This document shows, in pieces, positions 48,378-56,256 of a DNA stretch of 56,876 nucleotides (position 1 is its first letter; every line of letters begins with the position of its first letter). The position numbers and the translations under genes are program-made. The stretch comes from a virus. The stretch spans positions 1 to 56,876 of IMG/VR virus record IMGVR_UViG_3300025890_002227; one strand, 5' to 3'. Under the pieces are notes generated by a model. The model was not told the DNA's origin. It was given only the letters and a program-made list of their open reading frames with translations, and made no database searches.

Positions 48378-49537
48378 TACTTTTCTGGTATTCGTTCGTC
48401 TAATGTTACCAAAATATTTAGATACTCTTCACCTCTAACAACGCCCAATGTAACTTTATTTCCAGGCATTTGTAATGCAAACCAGTCAAAGAAGTCACTG
48501 GAGTTTCTAATAGCAATCTTGTCTACTCTTGATATAATATCATCTACGTGTAAGTCTGCGAGTTCTGCAGGTGACCCAGGCTCGATTTCATTAACAATAA
48601 TACCACGTGGTAAATTTAAATCGCTGTTTTGTTGCAAGCCGACACCTAGTCTTGGTCTACGCACTCTGTCATATTGTAGCAATTCACTAATAACATGAGA
48701 AGTTACTTCACTAGTAACAGCAAAGTTAAGACCAGTCTCGTTAGGAGTATCGCCTCCCGCACCAGGACCAATTATCATTACGTTAACACCAACAACTTTG
48801 CCGCGTAAATTAAATAATGGACCTCCGCTATTTCCTGGATTTACTGCTGTATCTGTTTGTACTAGAGACTGCCAAATATTATTAAGTTTTCTGTTTAGAT
48901 AACTTGTTACACCTTGCGTTACAGTCCACATTAAACCATGAGGATGTCCAATAGCAAATACAGGCTCTCCAAGACGTGGTAAAGACGGAGCAAAAGTTAA
49001 TGGCACTATATTCATAATATCAGAGTCAGGGTTTATAATTTCTAATATTGCAATGTCAGTATCTTTGTCTGCTGAAATAAGGTGGGCCTTGTATGCATGC
49101 CAACTCTTATTTTTTAATCTAACTAAGTACTCATCTTGAACCCCGCCATCGATTACATGATGGTTAGTAACAATAAGATTTTTTCCAACAAAAAATCCAG
49201 TGCCATGTCCTGCTTGCTGGAGTTCTTGTTCCACTGGAATAAAGTTTGACTCTTCTAAAAAATCATTTAATGGATTATTATTTTCTTCTTGATCTTCAGG
49301 AACCGGGACTATTTTGGGCACCGGACCGTCTACTTCTACATAATTCATAGTTGTAATAGCCACAACAGAATTTATAACTCTAGGAATAATATTCTCTATT
49401 CCAAGACTTGTTGTATTGTATGTAATTGGTTCAGCAGAATCCTGGGCCCAGGACCACTGCTTGGTATTTGACCCCAATGCAGGGGTGATTAATAATGCGG
49501 CTAATGCTATAGCAGTTGCCTGTTTTTTTAGAGTCAT
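48377..49537 (-). CDS. HtrA/DegP-like periplasmic serine protease with PDZ domain
   Basis: 386 aa. Signal peptide 1-22, then a linker (65-105) and trypsin-fold domain with the triad H128 ('TNHHVID'), D161 ('DTDIAIL') and S237 in GNSGGP. One C-terminal PDZ-like domain (about 290-385, 'PRLGVGLQ', 'EIEPGSPAELADLHVDDIIS'). Phage copies of HtrA are rare; it could degrade damaged or competing envelope proteins during infection, or process a virion or pilin component. Late box at 49555..49562 with an AAAGGAG ribosome site. Confidence 0.94.
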   Translation of the reverse strand: MTLKKQATAIALAALLITPALGSNTKQWSWAQDSAEPITYNTTSLGIENIIPRVINSVVAITTMNYVEVDGPVPKIVPVPEDQEENNNPLNDFLEESNFIPVEQELQQAGHGTGFFVGKNLIVTNHHVIDGGVQDEYLVRLKNKSWHAYKAHLISADKDTDIAILEIINPDSDIMNIVPLTFAPSLPRLGEPVFAIGHPHGLMWTVTQGVTSYLNRKLNNIWQSLVQTDTAVNPGNSGGPLFNLRGKVVGVNVMIIGPGAGGDTPNETGLNFAVTSEVTSHVISELLQYDRVRRPRLGVGLQQNSDLNLPRGIIVNEIEPGSPAELADLHVDDIISRVDKIAIRNSSDFFDWFALQMPGNKVTLGVVRGEEYLNILVTLDERIPEK

Positions 49538-49554
49538 AAAATTACTCCTTTAAT

Positions 49555-49562
49555 TATTTATT
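49555..49562 (-). promoter_or_regulatory. Late promoter-like box AATAAATA
   Basis: Minus-strand AATAAATA 17 nt upstream of ATG 49537, between divergent genes; one mismatch from consensus. Confidence 0.5.
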
Positions 49563-49596
49563 TAACCAGCGAGTTGTTACAAATAATAATAGCACA

Positions 49597-49642
49597 CTAT
49601 TAAATAAATAGATTGCATGCTATTAAATAAATAGATTGCATG
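49597..49642 (+). repeat. Tandem 23-bp duplication spanning a start codon
   Basis: Two identical 23-bp units (49597-49619 and 49620-49642), each with a TAAATAAATAG box and ending in ATG. The second ATG (49640) starts the gene; the first opens a 5-codon frame that stops within the next unit. Confidence 0.85.
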
Positions 49643-50401
49643 CCAAAACAATTCAAAGATAGTATTAAAGTTGACAAAAATAAGTTTAAGTACACTGTTT
49701 ATTATTACCCTGGCAGTGGTGGGAACATATTTGCGTGGCTATTAGGACTTGCTCATGAGCCTAGGTTAATTAACACTGCTCTTGAATGTTTTCCGATGGT
49801 CTTACAGTCAGACACTCGTACATTAATAGACGATGCAGGAAATATGTTATCCGGTTGGTGTTTATATGAAAATGTTCAATCTTTGAATCCATATGCAAAG
49901 GCAGTATTTTTAAATGTTAATTTTAAAGATTCACAAATAACTGATTTAAACGGGACCATGGGCTCATTAAATGGGTTAAATTCGCTGATGAAATTAACTG
50001 AGCTTTCCAGTAAGCATTCTAAAAATATATTCTTAACAATGTCGCCTAAATCAAGAATGAGAGCGTGTTATGAAAAGGGCTGTCGACCATGGAGATCAAC
50101 TGATCACCGCACATGCAGATCAATTATAAATGAAATGTTAGCACACAATATGTATCAAAATACAATATTAACCGAGTTTAAAGGTATAGATTATTTTTTA
50201 GACTACACTGATTTATATACAGGCGCATATCTAAAAAAGATAGAACAAATTACAAAACAACCAGCAACTGATTCATCAATCGAATCTATGGAAACCTTGG
50301 TTAACAGATACATTCAACTAACTCCGCCCAAGTTACTAACAAAAATTAAAGCGGAACTAAATATATACAATAGCAAAGACTACAATAGTATCAATCTTTA
50401 A
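49640..50401 (+). CDS. Sulfotransferase-like P-loop protein
   Basis: 253 aa. 'YTVYYYPGSGGNIFAWLLGL' has a P-loop-like G-S-G-G as in PAPS-binding loops of this phage group, and the Arg/His-rich 'KGCRPWRSTDHRTCRSI' segment could form the second phosphate-binding block. Weaker than the other family members here. First gene of a plus-strand pair. The start is the second of two duplicated ATGs (49597..49642). Confidence 0.6.
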   Translation: MPKQFKDSIKVDKNKFKYTVYYYPGSGGNIFAWLLGLAHEPRLINTALECFPMVLQSDTRTLIDDAGNMLSGWCLYENVQSLNPYAKAVFLNVNFKDSQITDLNGTMGSLNGLNSLMKLTELSSKHSKNIFLTMSPKSRMRACYEKGCRPWRSTDHRTCRSIINEMLAHNMYQNTILTEFKGIDYFLDYTDLYTGAYLKKIEQITKQPATDSSIESMETLVNRYIQLTPPKLLTKIKAELNIYNSKDYNSINL

Positions 50402-50448
50402 CGCAAACATCAATCAGTTAGTTTTCCTGTACATAGGAAATCAAATTG

Positions 50449-51381
50449 ATGAATCAGATAGAAGTACAATATTGCGAGGAAACGTTAGCAGTCATTGAAC
50501 TGAGAAATCATCCGTTTATAGATGAGTGGTTTGAACATTGGAAATACGTAAACAATAATTATCCGCTAATGGCATGTCCATCGGAATGGCCGCCTAATCT
50601 CAGTAATCATACTACAGCGGAAACAATTATAGAAAACATACAAGTAATAAAAGACACTGGCAATAAGTGTAATAAACTTACAAAAACTCACATATTCCCT
50701 TATACTGAAGAAACGTTTCCAAGTATTGACGTCTTTTTAAAACAAGACTTAACAGCCCAAAAATACCTTAACGAATTTCATCGATACTTTACCACTGGCG
50801 TTCAATATCCACATACTCGTGATTTGTATGATAACGGTATGATAAGTGATCTAACATACACTAATGCTTGGCTTGCAGAAATTCAAAAAATTAACCAAGC
50901 AGTACACAAAATAGACAATGCCACAATTACTCCTAACGTTAAACGTTGTCCTGTGATTAAAAGATTAAATTTTGGTTATGAAATACATAATAAAGATATG
51001 TATTTACAAGAATCTACCTTTAAAAAAATTTCTAAGTTACAATTAGTATCCGCTTCGGACGATAGTAAAGAATGGAACGTTTGGATGGCAGTAGATCTAT
51101 TAGGAAAAGATTATCCTACTGGATTTATAAATCATGATAATGCCAATGCATGGGATATTGACTATTTAAATACATACACTGGCACGTTTACAATATCAAC
51201 TAACAATATTACTCACGTTGACATATGTAAATCTGATGGATTCAGCGATTGGCTATCATTATATAATAGAGAATACAATCCAACTATGTGCGGTATTCCG
51301 TTAGGCAAAACAACATATCTTAACAAAGAAATTTTGTCGTCTGGTTACGATAGTCGTAAAATAATTCTACTTTCGATATAA
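50449..51381 (+). CDS. Unknown phage protein, paralogue family C (310 aa)
   Basis: 310 aa from ATG 50449 (AGGAAA ribosome site). Shares the 'EFHRYFTTG', 'WDIDYLNTYTGTFTIS' and 'MCGIPLGK' blocks with 34566..35561. Alpha/beta protein without recognised motif. Ends before a strong terminator; on the plus strand between minus-strand genes, like its paralogue's opposite orientation, suggesting independent acquisition or inversion. Confidence 0.66.
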   Translation: MNQIEVQYCEETLAVIELRNHPFIDEWFEHWKYVNNNYPLMACPSEWPPNLSNHTTAETIIENIQVIKDTGNKCNKLTKTHIFPYTEETFPSIDVFLKQDLTAQKYLNEFHRYFTTGVQYPHTRDLYDNGMISDLTYTNAWLAEIQKINQAVHKIDNATITPNVKRCPVIKRLNFGYEIHNKDMYLQESTFKKISKLQLVSASDDSKEWNVWMAVDLLGKDYPTGFINHDNANAWDIDYLNTYTGTFTISTNNITHVDICKSDGFSDWLSLYNREYNPTMCGIPLGKTTYLNKEILSSGYDSRKIILLSI

Positions 51382-51416
51382 ATCGCGAAGGCGGTAGAGA
51401 AGATTACTTCAGTTAA

Positions 51417-51445
51417 AAAAATACCCGCTTAACGCGGGTATTTTA
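51417..51445. terminator. Bidirectional rho-independent terminator
   Basis: Arms ATACCCGC (51421-51428) and GCGGGTAT (51434-51441) flanked by A and T runs. It ends the plus-strand pair (49640..51381) and also protects the 51557 gene region. Confidence 0.87.
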
Positions 51446-51556
51446 GTATTAGTTTAATGTGTCCCCGGCCCTTAAGACCACTAGCAGTCCACTTATAATT
51501 ATAATGTGTTATCTATGTATTAATAATATAAATTTATTGTGTATTATAAATTTTAT

Positions 51557-51748
51557 TCATCTTAATTCTCGTTCTATATCTAATTCATTTTCTTTTAAGT
51601 TTATCTCATTGCTTACCAGGTAAGCAATATATTTTGCATCGTCTATCAATATATTTTTTTCAACTATATCTTGTGTGTCTTTGGCTTTTTGCAAAATGCT
51701 TTGTAGCGTACTAACTAGTTCTAATATATCATCAATATTATGAGCCAT
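51557..51748 (-). CDS. Small helical protein (63 aa)
   Basis: 63 aa from ATG 51748 (GGAG ribosome site; a TTG at 51754 is the alternative). A single amphipathic helical pair ('ILELVSTLQSILQKAKDTQD'). Function unknown. Confidence 0.58.
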   Translation of the reverse strand: MAHNIDDILELVSTLQSILQKAKDTQDIVEKNILIDDAKYIAYLVSNEINLKENELDIERELR

Positions 51749-51787
51749 ATCCAACTCCTATTGTATTATACATCTTATAATATTTAA

Positions 51788-52003
51788 TTAATTACCGAAC
51801 CTATCCTCCAAAATACGATTTAAATCCTTTATTCCTTCAGACACTGTCTTTTCAAAAAAGAAAGGAAATATTGAGTGAACAATACCAGCAAGTGTTAGGC
51901 ATAATAAAACCAATGCAAAACGCAATGCGTTGAGCATATGTTCTAAATACGTTTCACCGACATCTTCTGGATGTTCTGTAAACAGTTTTAAAATTTTTTT
52001 CAC
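51788..52003 (-). CDS. Small membrane-associated protein, paralogue family B (DUF6356-like)
   Basis: 71 aa from GTG 52003. 'HPEDVGETYLEHMLNALRFA' and 'LTLAGIVHSIFPFFFEKT' give the family arrangement (short helix, hydrophobic helix with H-x-x-x-P), matching 34269..34553. Likely a small inner-membrane protein; function unknown. Confidence 0.72.
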   Translation of the reverse strand: MKKILKLFTEHPEDVGETYLEHMLNALRFALVLLCLTLAGIVHSIFPFFFEKTVSEGIKDLNRILEDRFGN

Positions 52004-52012
52004 AGTCTTCTA

Positions 52013-52663
52013 CTATTTTGGAAAGTAATCTGGCCACGTCACTTTTACAATGTTAGTTCGTGCTTTAACGTTTACGTCTCCACCGTTTCTTGCTAACGCA
52101 GATACCATTATATAAACTGTCTCACCTTTCTTAGGTCTCCAGTTTCTCAATGGAGATTGTTTAATATGGTCTCCAGCAAGACTTTTAGCATTCTTTTCAT
52201 AATTGCCAACTACAAGCCATTCCCACGTGGCTCCATGCCACTGTCCATTCTTATAAACAAAAACCCATGGATTAGCATTTACTTCTATATCCTTTGTACC
52301 AGAATTATGTCTAATAGTCTTTCCTGGCCATTTATGTGTGTCGGCGAAGTTCATTCTAATAACACCTGGTCTTGGAAAATTAACAGCCAATTGGCTTGTT
52401 TCTTCCCAATCTTTAACATTTGTATGTAACCAGTTAACATCGTTTAAATCCAATGGTGGTGGAACAAATGTTGTGCTGGTGGCTGTTTCTTGACCTGGTG
52501 CTGGTCCAGGTTTAGTAACTGCATTTGCAGGCTTTGGTGCCTTACGTGCCGCTTGCTTTTTCTTCTTTTTCTTTTGTTGTGCTATCGCAATGCCTGCTCC
52601 TGCTACAACTAGCAACACTATTAATACTTCAAAGTTTGCTGTTAAATCGTTCAGTAAATCCAT
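52013..52663 (-). CDS. Membrane-anchored beta-domain protein
   Basis: 216 aa: N-terminal membrane helix (11-30), a lysine run (31-36), a Pro/Ala-rich linker (37-70), then a C-terminal beta-sandwich-like domain with 'GVIRMNFADTHKWPGKTIRH' and 'HGATWEWLVVGNYEKNAKSL' and a final strand 'TNIVKVTWPDYFPK'. The topology (anchor, flexible linker, globular ligand domain) suits a surface-exposed or inner-membrane receptor-type protein. No enzymatic motif. Confidence 0.66.
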   Translation of the reverse strand: MDLLNDLTANFEVLIVLLVVAGAGIAIAQQKKKKKKQAARKAPKPANAVTKPGPAPGQETATSTTFVPPPLDLNDVNWLHTNVKDWEETSQLAVNFPRPGVIRMNFADTHKWPGKTIRHNSGTKDIEVNANPWVFVYKNGQWHGATWEWLVVGNYEKNAKSLAGDHIKQSPLRNWRPKKGETVYIMVSALARNGGDVNVKARTNIVKVTWPDYFPK

Positions 52664-53034
52664 TATTCTGGTCTCTCTGGTTTTTCTGCGTTAGGATCTT
52701 GTCCTGGAATGCTGGCTTGTCCCCATTTTGCGAACGATAAAAATAGTTCTTCATGTTGCGGGCTAAGTTTAGCATAGCGTCTAAGTTTTTCACGCTCTTC
52801 TTTACCTTGTCTATGTTGACGCGTATCATCAGACATCATATAAGTCCAATCATGTTTATCTAATAAATCCCAAAACTCTGGCAATGCCATGTTTTTTTCG
52901 TCTTCAATTTCTCTCAATCTCATTTCAATATTCCTTTCTTTCGGCACTACACCATAGCCAACAGTTCTGTCCCAGTCTCTCTGACTAAAGTAGTAGCTTT
53001 TATCAATAGATCGAGTGTATTTGTTCGAACCCAT
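52663..53034 (-). CDS. Small charged protein of unknown function (123 aa)
   Basis: 123 aa, Arg/Glu/Asp-rich with a central 'MRLREIEDEKNMALPEFWDL' helix and 'RRYAKLSPQHEELFLSFAKW'. Overlaps the next gene by 32 nt on the N-terminal side and the membrane protein by 1 nt. No family recognised. Confidence 0.58.
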   Translation of the reverse strand: MGSNKYTRSIDKSYYFSQRDWDRTVGYGVVPKERNIEMRLREIEDEKNMALPEFWDLLDKHDWTYMMSDDTRQHRQGKEEREKLRRYAKLSPQHEELFLSFAKWGQASIPGQDPNAEKPERPE

Positions 53035-53242
53035 CAGGTATAGTTCCTACTTTCATTAATGATGCAACTTTGTTGTCATTCACATAATAATCATAGCAGA
53101 CATCTTCCGCTACGATATTAATATCTAGTCCAGAGCCGGGAAAATATTCTTCCCAAAGCCTTGTTGCTTTATTAAGCGTTTCGACCTTATGAATTGTTAA
53201 AAATTCAATATTACCTTTAAGGTCTATCATTTGTGCGTACAT
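53003..53242 (-). CDS. Small protein of unknown function (79 aa)
   Basis: 79 aa, short alpha/beta pattern ('LFLTIHKVETLNKATRLW'-like start, 'CYDYYVNDNKVASLM'). Precedes 52663..53034 with an out-of-frame overlap. A TATAAATA box (53259..53266) and an AAGGAAG ribosome site precede it. No family recognised. Confidence 0.58.
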   Translation of the reverse strand: MYAQMIDLKGNIEFLTIHKVETLNKATRLWEEYFPGSGLDINIVAEDVCYDYYVNDNKVASLMKVGTIPDGFEQIHSIY

Positions 53243-53258
53243 ACTTCTTCCTTGTATT

Positions 53259-53266
53259 TATTTATA
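53259..53266 (-). promoter_or_regulatory. T4-type late promoter box TATAAATA
   Basis: Exact TATAAATA on the minus strand 16 nt before ATG 53242, overlapping the pilin stop codon. Separates the pilin from the downstream membrane-protein group. Confidence 0.65.
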
Positions 53267-54245
53267 GATGCTTCATTGTTTCGTAAGCACCTTCTTTTAG
53301 CGTACCTGTATCCCAATCCAAGTAACTGCCCATTCCGGTGTCACCCACAACTACCGAAAAGTCCTTCCATGACCCATCACTGTCTTTATAGTTTATATTG
53401 ACTGTTTGGTCTTTTAGTTTTTGCCCAGGCTCAGATGTAATAGTAATGTTAAAGTCATCATCGCTAACTCCAATTTCTTTCAAAGTAGAAGTAAAAAAGT
53501 CTCCTACCCATTTGTCATTACCGCCTGCCATATATCCATAGTTCTTATTTGTGCTAACAACTCTACATTTCCCGCCATCACCAGCACGTTTAAGATACAT
53601 TTGGTTCCATCCCGTTCCTGTGCTATTAGTGCCATTTTGAATAGTATTACTTCCCATATCATTCATTTGGCTTAATAATACATCTTTTGGCGACTGTCCT
53701 TCCTTTGGTTTGCTCAAATAATTGGAACGAATCGATCCTTCTTGTGCTAGTTTTGATGTGGATCCTTGCTTACAAAAACTTTCACCTTTACTAGGATCAT
53801 TTATATTAGACTTAGACGCTGTTGTTGATACTCCAGATGAGCATTTTGGCAAAAAGGGTTTAATTTCTTCTGTTGCCGTACATTGCCATCTGCTACAATC
53901 AGACGGTGTAAATGTAATAGTTTGACCATGCAACTCTGATCTTGCATTTTTACCGAACTCTACAATCACTAGCCCATCTTGAACTTTAACATTATCAGTA
54001 TATTTGCCTGAAATTTCAAAAGGCTGTGGCACTGCCGCGTCAATATTGTCTGTGGGCAATCGTTGTTCTATTTGGCAAATGAGAGACACGCTAGAACGTG
54101 CTGGCCCGGTAATTATGTATCCTTCGGATATCTGAGAACGTAATACATATTTTCCATAAACAGGCAATGCGATTGAGGCAAGTATACCAACAATCGTGAC
54201 TACGATCATTAATTCAATGAGGGTAAAGCCTTGTTGATTTTTCAT
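53262..54245 (-). CDS. Type IV pilin with C-terminal extension domain
   Basis: 327 aa. Prepilin leader MKNQQG with cleavage before F7 and the E at mature position 5 (E11), then the long hydrophobic helix '[20 protein letters not shown]'. Residues 30-145 complete a PilA-type fold, with a C-terminal disulfide-like pair (C121 and C133 region, '[18 protein letters not shown]'). About 180 further residues with extra cysteines (C158, C229 region) form an added domain absent from ordinary major pilins (about 140-160 aa). It needs host PilD and assembly machinery. Roles such as pilus mimicry or receptor blocking are inference. Confidence 0.92.
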   Translation of the reverse strand: MKNQQGFTLIELMIVVTIVGILASIALPVYGKYVLRSQISEGYIITGPARSSVSLICQIEQRLPTDNIDAAVPQPFEISGKYTDNVKVQDGLVIVEFGKNARSELHGQTITFTPSDCSRWQCTATEEIKPFLPKCSSGVSTTASKSNINDPSKGESFCKQGSTSKLAQEGSIRSNYLSKPKEGQSPKDVLLSQMNDMGSNTIQNGTNSTGTGWNQMYLKRAGDGGKCRVVSTNKNYGYMAGGNDKWVGDFFTSTLKEIGVSDDDFNITITSEPGQKLKDQTVNINYKDSDGSWKDFSVVVGDTGMGSYLDWDTGTLKEGAYETMKHL

Positions 54246-54249
54246 AATT

Positions 54250-54411
54250 TTACAACTGATGAAAAGGGATTGAATTATCGTCCATTATAACTTCTTCATG
54301 ATCTAGTTCAAGTACATTCGCAACTCTCCTAAGATCCATACCAGCAGATAGCAGTTCACAAATCATAGCAGTATCTTTCTCTATTTGTTCACGCTTTTGC
54401 CATTCATCCAT
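54250..54411 (-). CDS. Small acidic protein (53 aa)
   Basis: ATG 54411 to TAA 54250, 53 aa beginning [20 protein letters not shown]. The helical N-terminus and '[20 protein letters not shown]' resemble a short HTH-like segment, but too little for a call. It sits 1 nt past the 54413..54610 stop and ends just before the pilin gene. Confidence 0.6.
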   Translation of the reverse strand: MDEWQKREQIEKDTAMICELLSAGMDLRRVANVLELDHEEVIMDDNSIPFHQL

Positions 54412-54412
54412 T

Positions 54413-54610
54413 TTATCTTTCCTCATCAATTACCCAGTTTAAAAAAGTTACCCAATCACACGCAGTATCGGAGCGTTGGTATTCTAACCACTTTTTCCAA
54501 TACATAAAAATCTGCTCACTATCCATATAATGGACCGCTTGCAACAATGCCTCGTCGAACTCTTCCAGAGTCGTTGGCACATTTAATACAATTGTTTTAT
54601 TGTTTTCCAT
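54413..54610 (-). CDS. Small protein under boxed promoter (65 aa)
   Basis: 65 aa, Trp-rich helical ('FMYWKKWLEYQRSDTACDWV'). First gene after the third boxed sigma70-like promoter (54617..54645); -10 is 6 nt before the ATG, implying a leaderless message. Probably an early host-takeover protein (inference). Confidence 0.6.
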   Translation of the reverse strand: MENNKTIVLNVPTTLEEFDEALLQAVHYMDSEQIFMYWKKWLEYQRSDTACDWVTFLNWVIDEER

Positions 54611-54616
54611 TGTATT

Positions 54617-54645
54617 ATTATAGCGGATTTTTAGGTATTTGTCAC
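54617..54645 (-). promoter_or_regulatory. Sigma70-like promoter GTGACA-17-TATAAT
   Basis: -10 TATAAT (54617-54622) and -35 GTGACA (54640-54645), 17-nt spacing, minus strand. Confidence 0.8.
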
Positions 54646-54659
54646 GAATTTAATTACTC

Positions 54660-54677
54660 TAAGTAATTGATATTAAA
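54660..54677 (-). promoter_or_regulatory. Upstream promoter box, copy 3
   Basis: Plus-strand TAAGTAATTGATATTAAA, 15 of 18 matching copy 2 and 14-15 matching copy 1, again starting exactly 19 nt before the -35. Confidence 0.7.
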
Positions 54678-54687
54678 GGACTTTTAA

Positions 54688-54957
54688 CTATTTTGCTTTT
54701 TGTGCGTCTAATAATTGTGATATTAGGGCATCTTTCTTTTTACGACGGTCTAGTTCAACATTAAATTCAGCACGGCCGAGTTCTTCTAGTTGAACTTTTG
54801 TAAGTTTTCCTAGCGATGCTTTTGTGTGTTTTTTACTTTTTGCCTTCGTTGTAGTCTTTTTCTTAGCCGGTTTCTTAACAGGTTGTGATTCAAAAACTGG
54901 CCCAGGTGTTTGTGTACTTGGTTTGAAGCCAAATAGTGATTTGATAAACTCAAACAT
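54688..54957 (-). CDS. Lysine-rich protein with HeH/SAP-like C-terminus
   Basis: 89 aa. A central Lys/Thr-rich linker ('KKPAKKKTTTKAKSKKHTK') and a C-terminal 'LTKVQLEELGRAEFNVELDR' and 'KKKDALISQLLD' helix-extended loop-helix, a small nucleic-acid- or protein-binding fold also found in Rho N-termini and phage proteins. TATAAATA box at 54986..54993. Probably DNA-binding (inference). Confidence 0.68.
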   Translation of the reverse strand: MFEFIKSLFGFKPSTQTPGPVFESQPVKKPAKKKTTTKAKSKKHTKASLGKLTKVQLEELGRAEFNVELDRRKKKDALISQLLDAQKAK

Positions 54958-54985
54958 TGATATTCTCCATATAATAATGTGTTAT

Positions 54986-54993
54986 TATTTATA
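54986..54993 (-). promoter_or_regulatory. T4-type late promoter box TATAAATA
   Basis: Exact TATAAATA on the minus strand, 28 nt before ATG 54957. Confidence 0.6.
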
Positions 54994-55007
54994 TTATGAT
55001 TGTTGGG

Positions 55008-55562
55008 TTAAACTCTAAGAATGACTTCGCTTTCCCAGTCACCAAAGAATTGTTCCCAACTTCTATGATCGATCATAATGGGAAACTTCTTTCTATTTGC
55101 TAGTAACTGGTGATAGTTTGGCTTAAAGGGCCACCATTTTGGCTCCCATTGTCCTACCGGGTCTTTATTTCCTTTTAATGAGTTACAATTAGAGCATGAT
55201 GATACAATGTTTTCCCACGATTTTTGACCGCCATCTCGTCTCGGAATAACATGGTCGTATGTAAGTTCGCGTATTGTTATAGGTGTTTCGCAGTATACGC
55301 AAATGCCATGGTCTCTATAGAACAGTGATTCACGCCTAAGTTTAAGTTCGTTTTTAATTTTAACATAGGTATTACGAGCAATGACACTAGGCCAATACAT
55401 ATCCAACGTTGGTGTTTGAATTTTTCTATTATAGTCGAACACAGAATGACAACTATCGTTGAAAATTCTACCCACAGCGTCCTCCACTGGAACTGTGTGC
55501 AGTGGTAATAAAGATATTGGCATGTAAGAGGCATTAAGAACTAGTGTTCGTATACCTAGCAT
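55008..55562 (-). CDS. HNH endonuclease
   Basis: 184 aa. HNH/HNN domain: zinc-type C88-x-x-C91, 'TYDHVIPRRDGG' with catalytic H104, N118 and 'SCSNCN' (C123, C126, N127). Free-standing, not inside an intron or gene. Such proteins in phages act in DNA packaging, host DNA degradation or homing; no sign here of an interrupted gene, so homing is not favoured. Confidence 0.86.
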   Translation of the reverse strand: MLGIRTLVLNASYMPISLLPLHTVPVEDAVGRIFNDSCHSVFDYNRKIQTPTLDMYWPSVIARNTYVKIKNELKLRRESLFYRDHGICVYCETPITIRELTYDHVIPRRDGGQKSWENIVSSCSNCNSLKGNKDPVGQWEPKWWPFKPNYHQLLANRKKFPIMIDHRSWEQFFGDWESEVILRV

Positions 55563-55624
55563 TATGTTCTTCCATTCATTTTATTTATTTACTGTGATAA
55601 TATATTATAATACAATAAAAATGA

Positions 55625-56245
55625 TTAATTCCAACCAACCTTATAATCGATCTCCATTAGACTTTTCATCTTTTCAATCTGTTCATTTGACGGAGAAATT
55701 TGTGTTTCCTTATTTCCTGGCCGCATGTGTTGTTTTATTATAGGATTTCCGGACCAAACTCGTAACATGGGTAAAAGATGGGTATCCACTTCTTTATGAT
55801 TGTAGATATGTGTAAATATTCTTTTATCATTTCCCAAGTGTGTTGAGTTCGGACTACAATGATCCCAAACGTTTATATTGCTCTTTTTGCAAATTATATT
55901 ATAGTTTTCTAAAAACATATCTAATGAGGTTTCTTTTATGAATTGATGTGCAATACAATGCGAGTATCCACTAGATAATTTTTCGATTGGATCTCGCCAT
56001 ATTGCTATTCTAAAATCACATTCTAATAATTCTTTCTCATAACCATTAAATGGTTTCCTGCGTCCTATGTAACTGTCTTTTCCAAGCAAGTTTGTGAATT
56101 TAGTATAGTTTGGAAGTTCACCATTCTTATCAAACTTTACACCACACGCCTGTAGTATATAACTTATTGTAGAAGTGCTGGCACACTTAGGATTTCGTAT
56201 AACTCCAATGTTATATCCAGCAAGTTTAAATCTCAATAAAGCCAT
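55625..56245 (-). CDS. Sulfotransferase (family-2-like)
   Basis: 206 aa. 'VIRNPKCASTSTISYILQAC' (NPKCAS, 18-23) is the PAPS 5'-loop of Golgi-type sulfotransferase family 2 and 'FRIAIWRDPIEKLSSGYSHC' supplies the 3'-phosphate block with R84 and S91. The clearest sulfotransferase in the window. ATG 56245 follows the tRNA-Ile CCA by 11 nt with no ribosome site. Confidence 0.85.
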   Translation of the reverse strand: MALLRFKLAGYNIGVIRNPKCASTSTISYILQACGVKFDKNGELPNYTKFTNLLGKDSYIGRRKPFNGYEKELLECDFRIAIWRDPIEKLSSGYSHCIAHQFIKETSLDMFLENYNIICKKSNINVWDHCSPNSTHLGNDKRIFTHIYNHKEVDTHLLPMLRVWSGNPIIKQHMRPGNKETQISPSNEQIEKMKSLMEIDYKVGWN

Positions 56246-56256
56246 AATATTTTAAA

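Noticed and set aside
55008-55562. Homing endonuclease in an intron
   Set aside because: No split gene or intron ends are visible near the HNH gene, so homing was not claimed.
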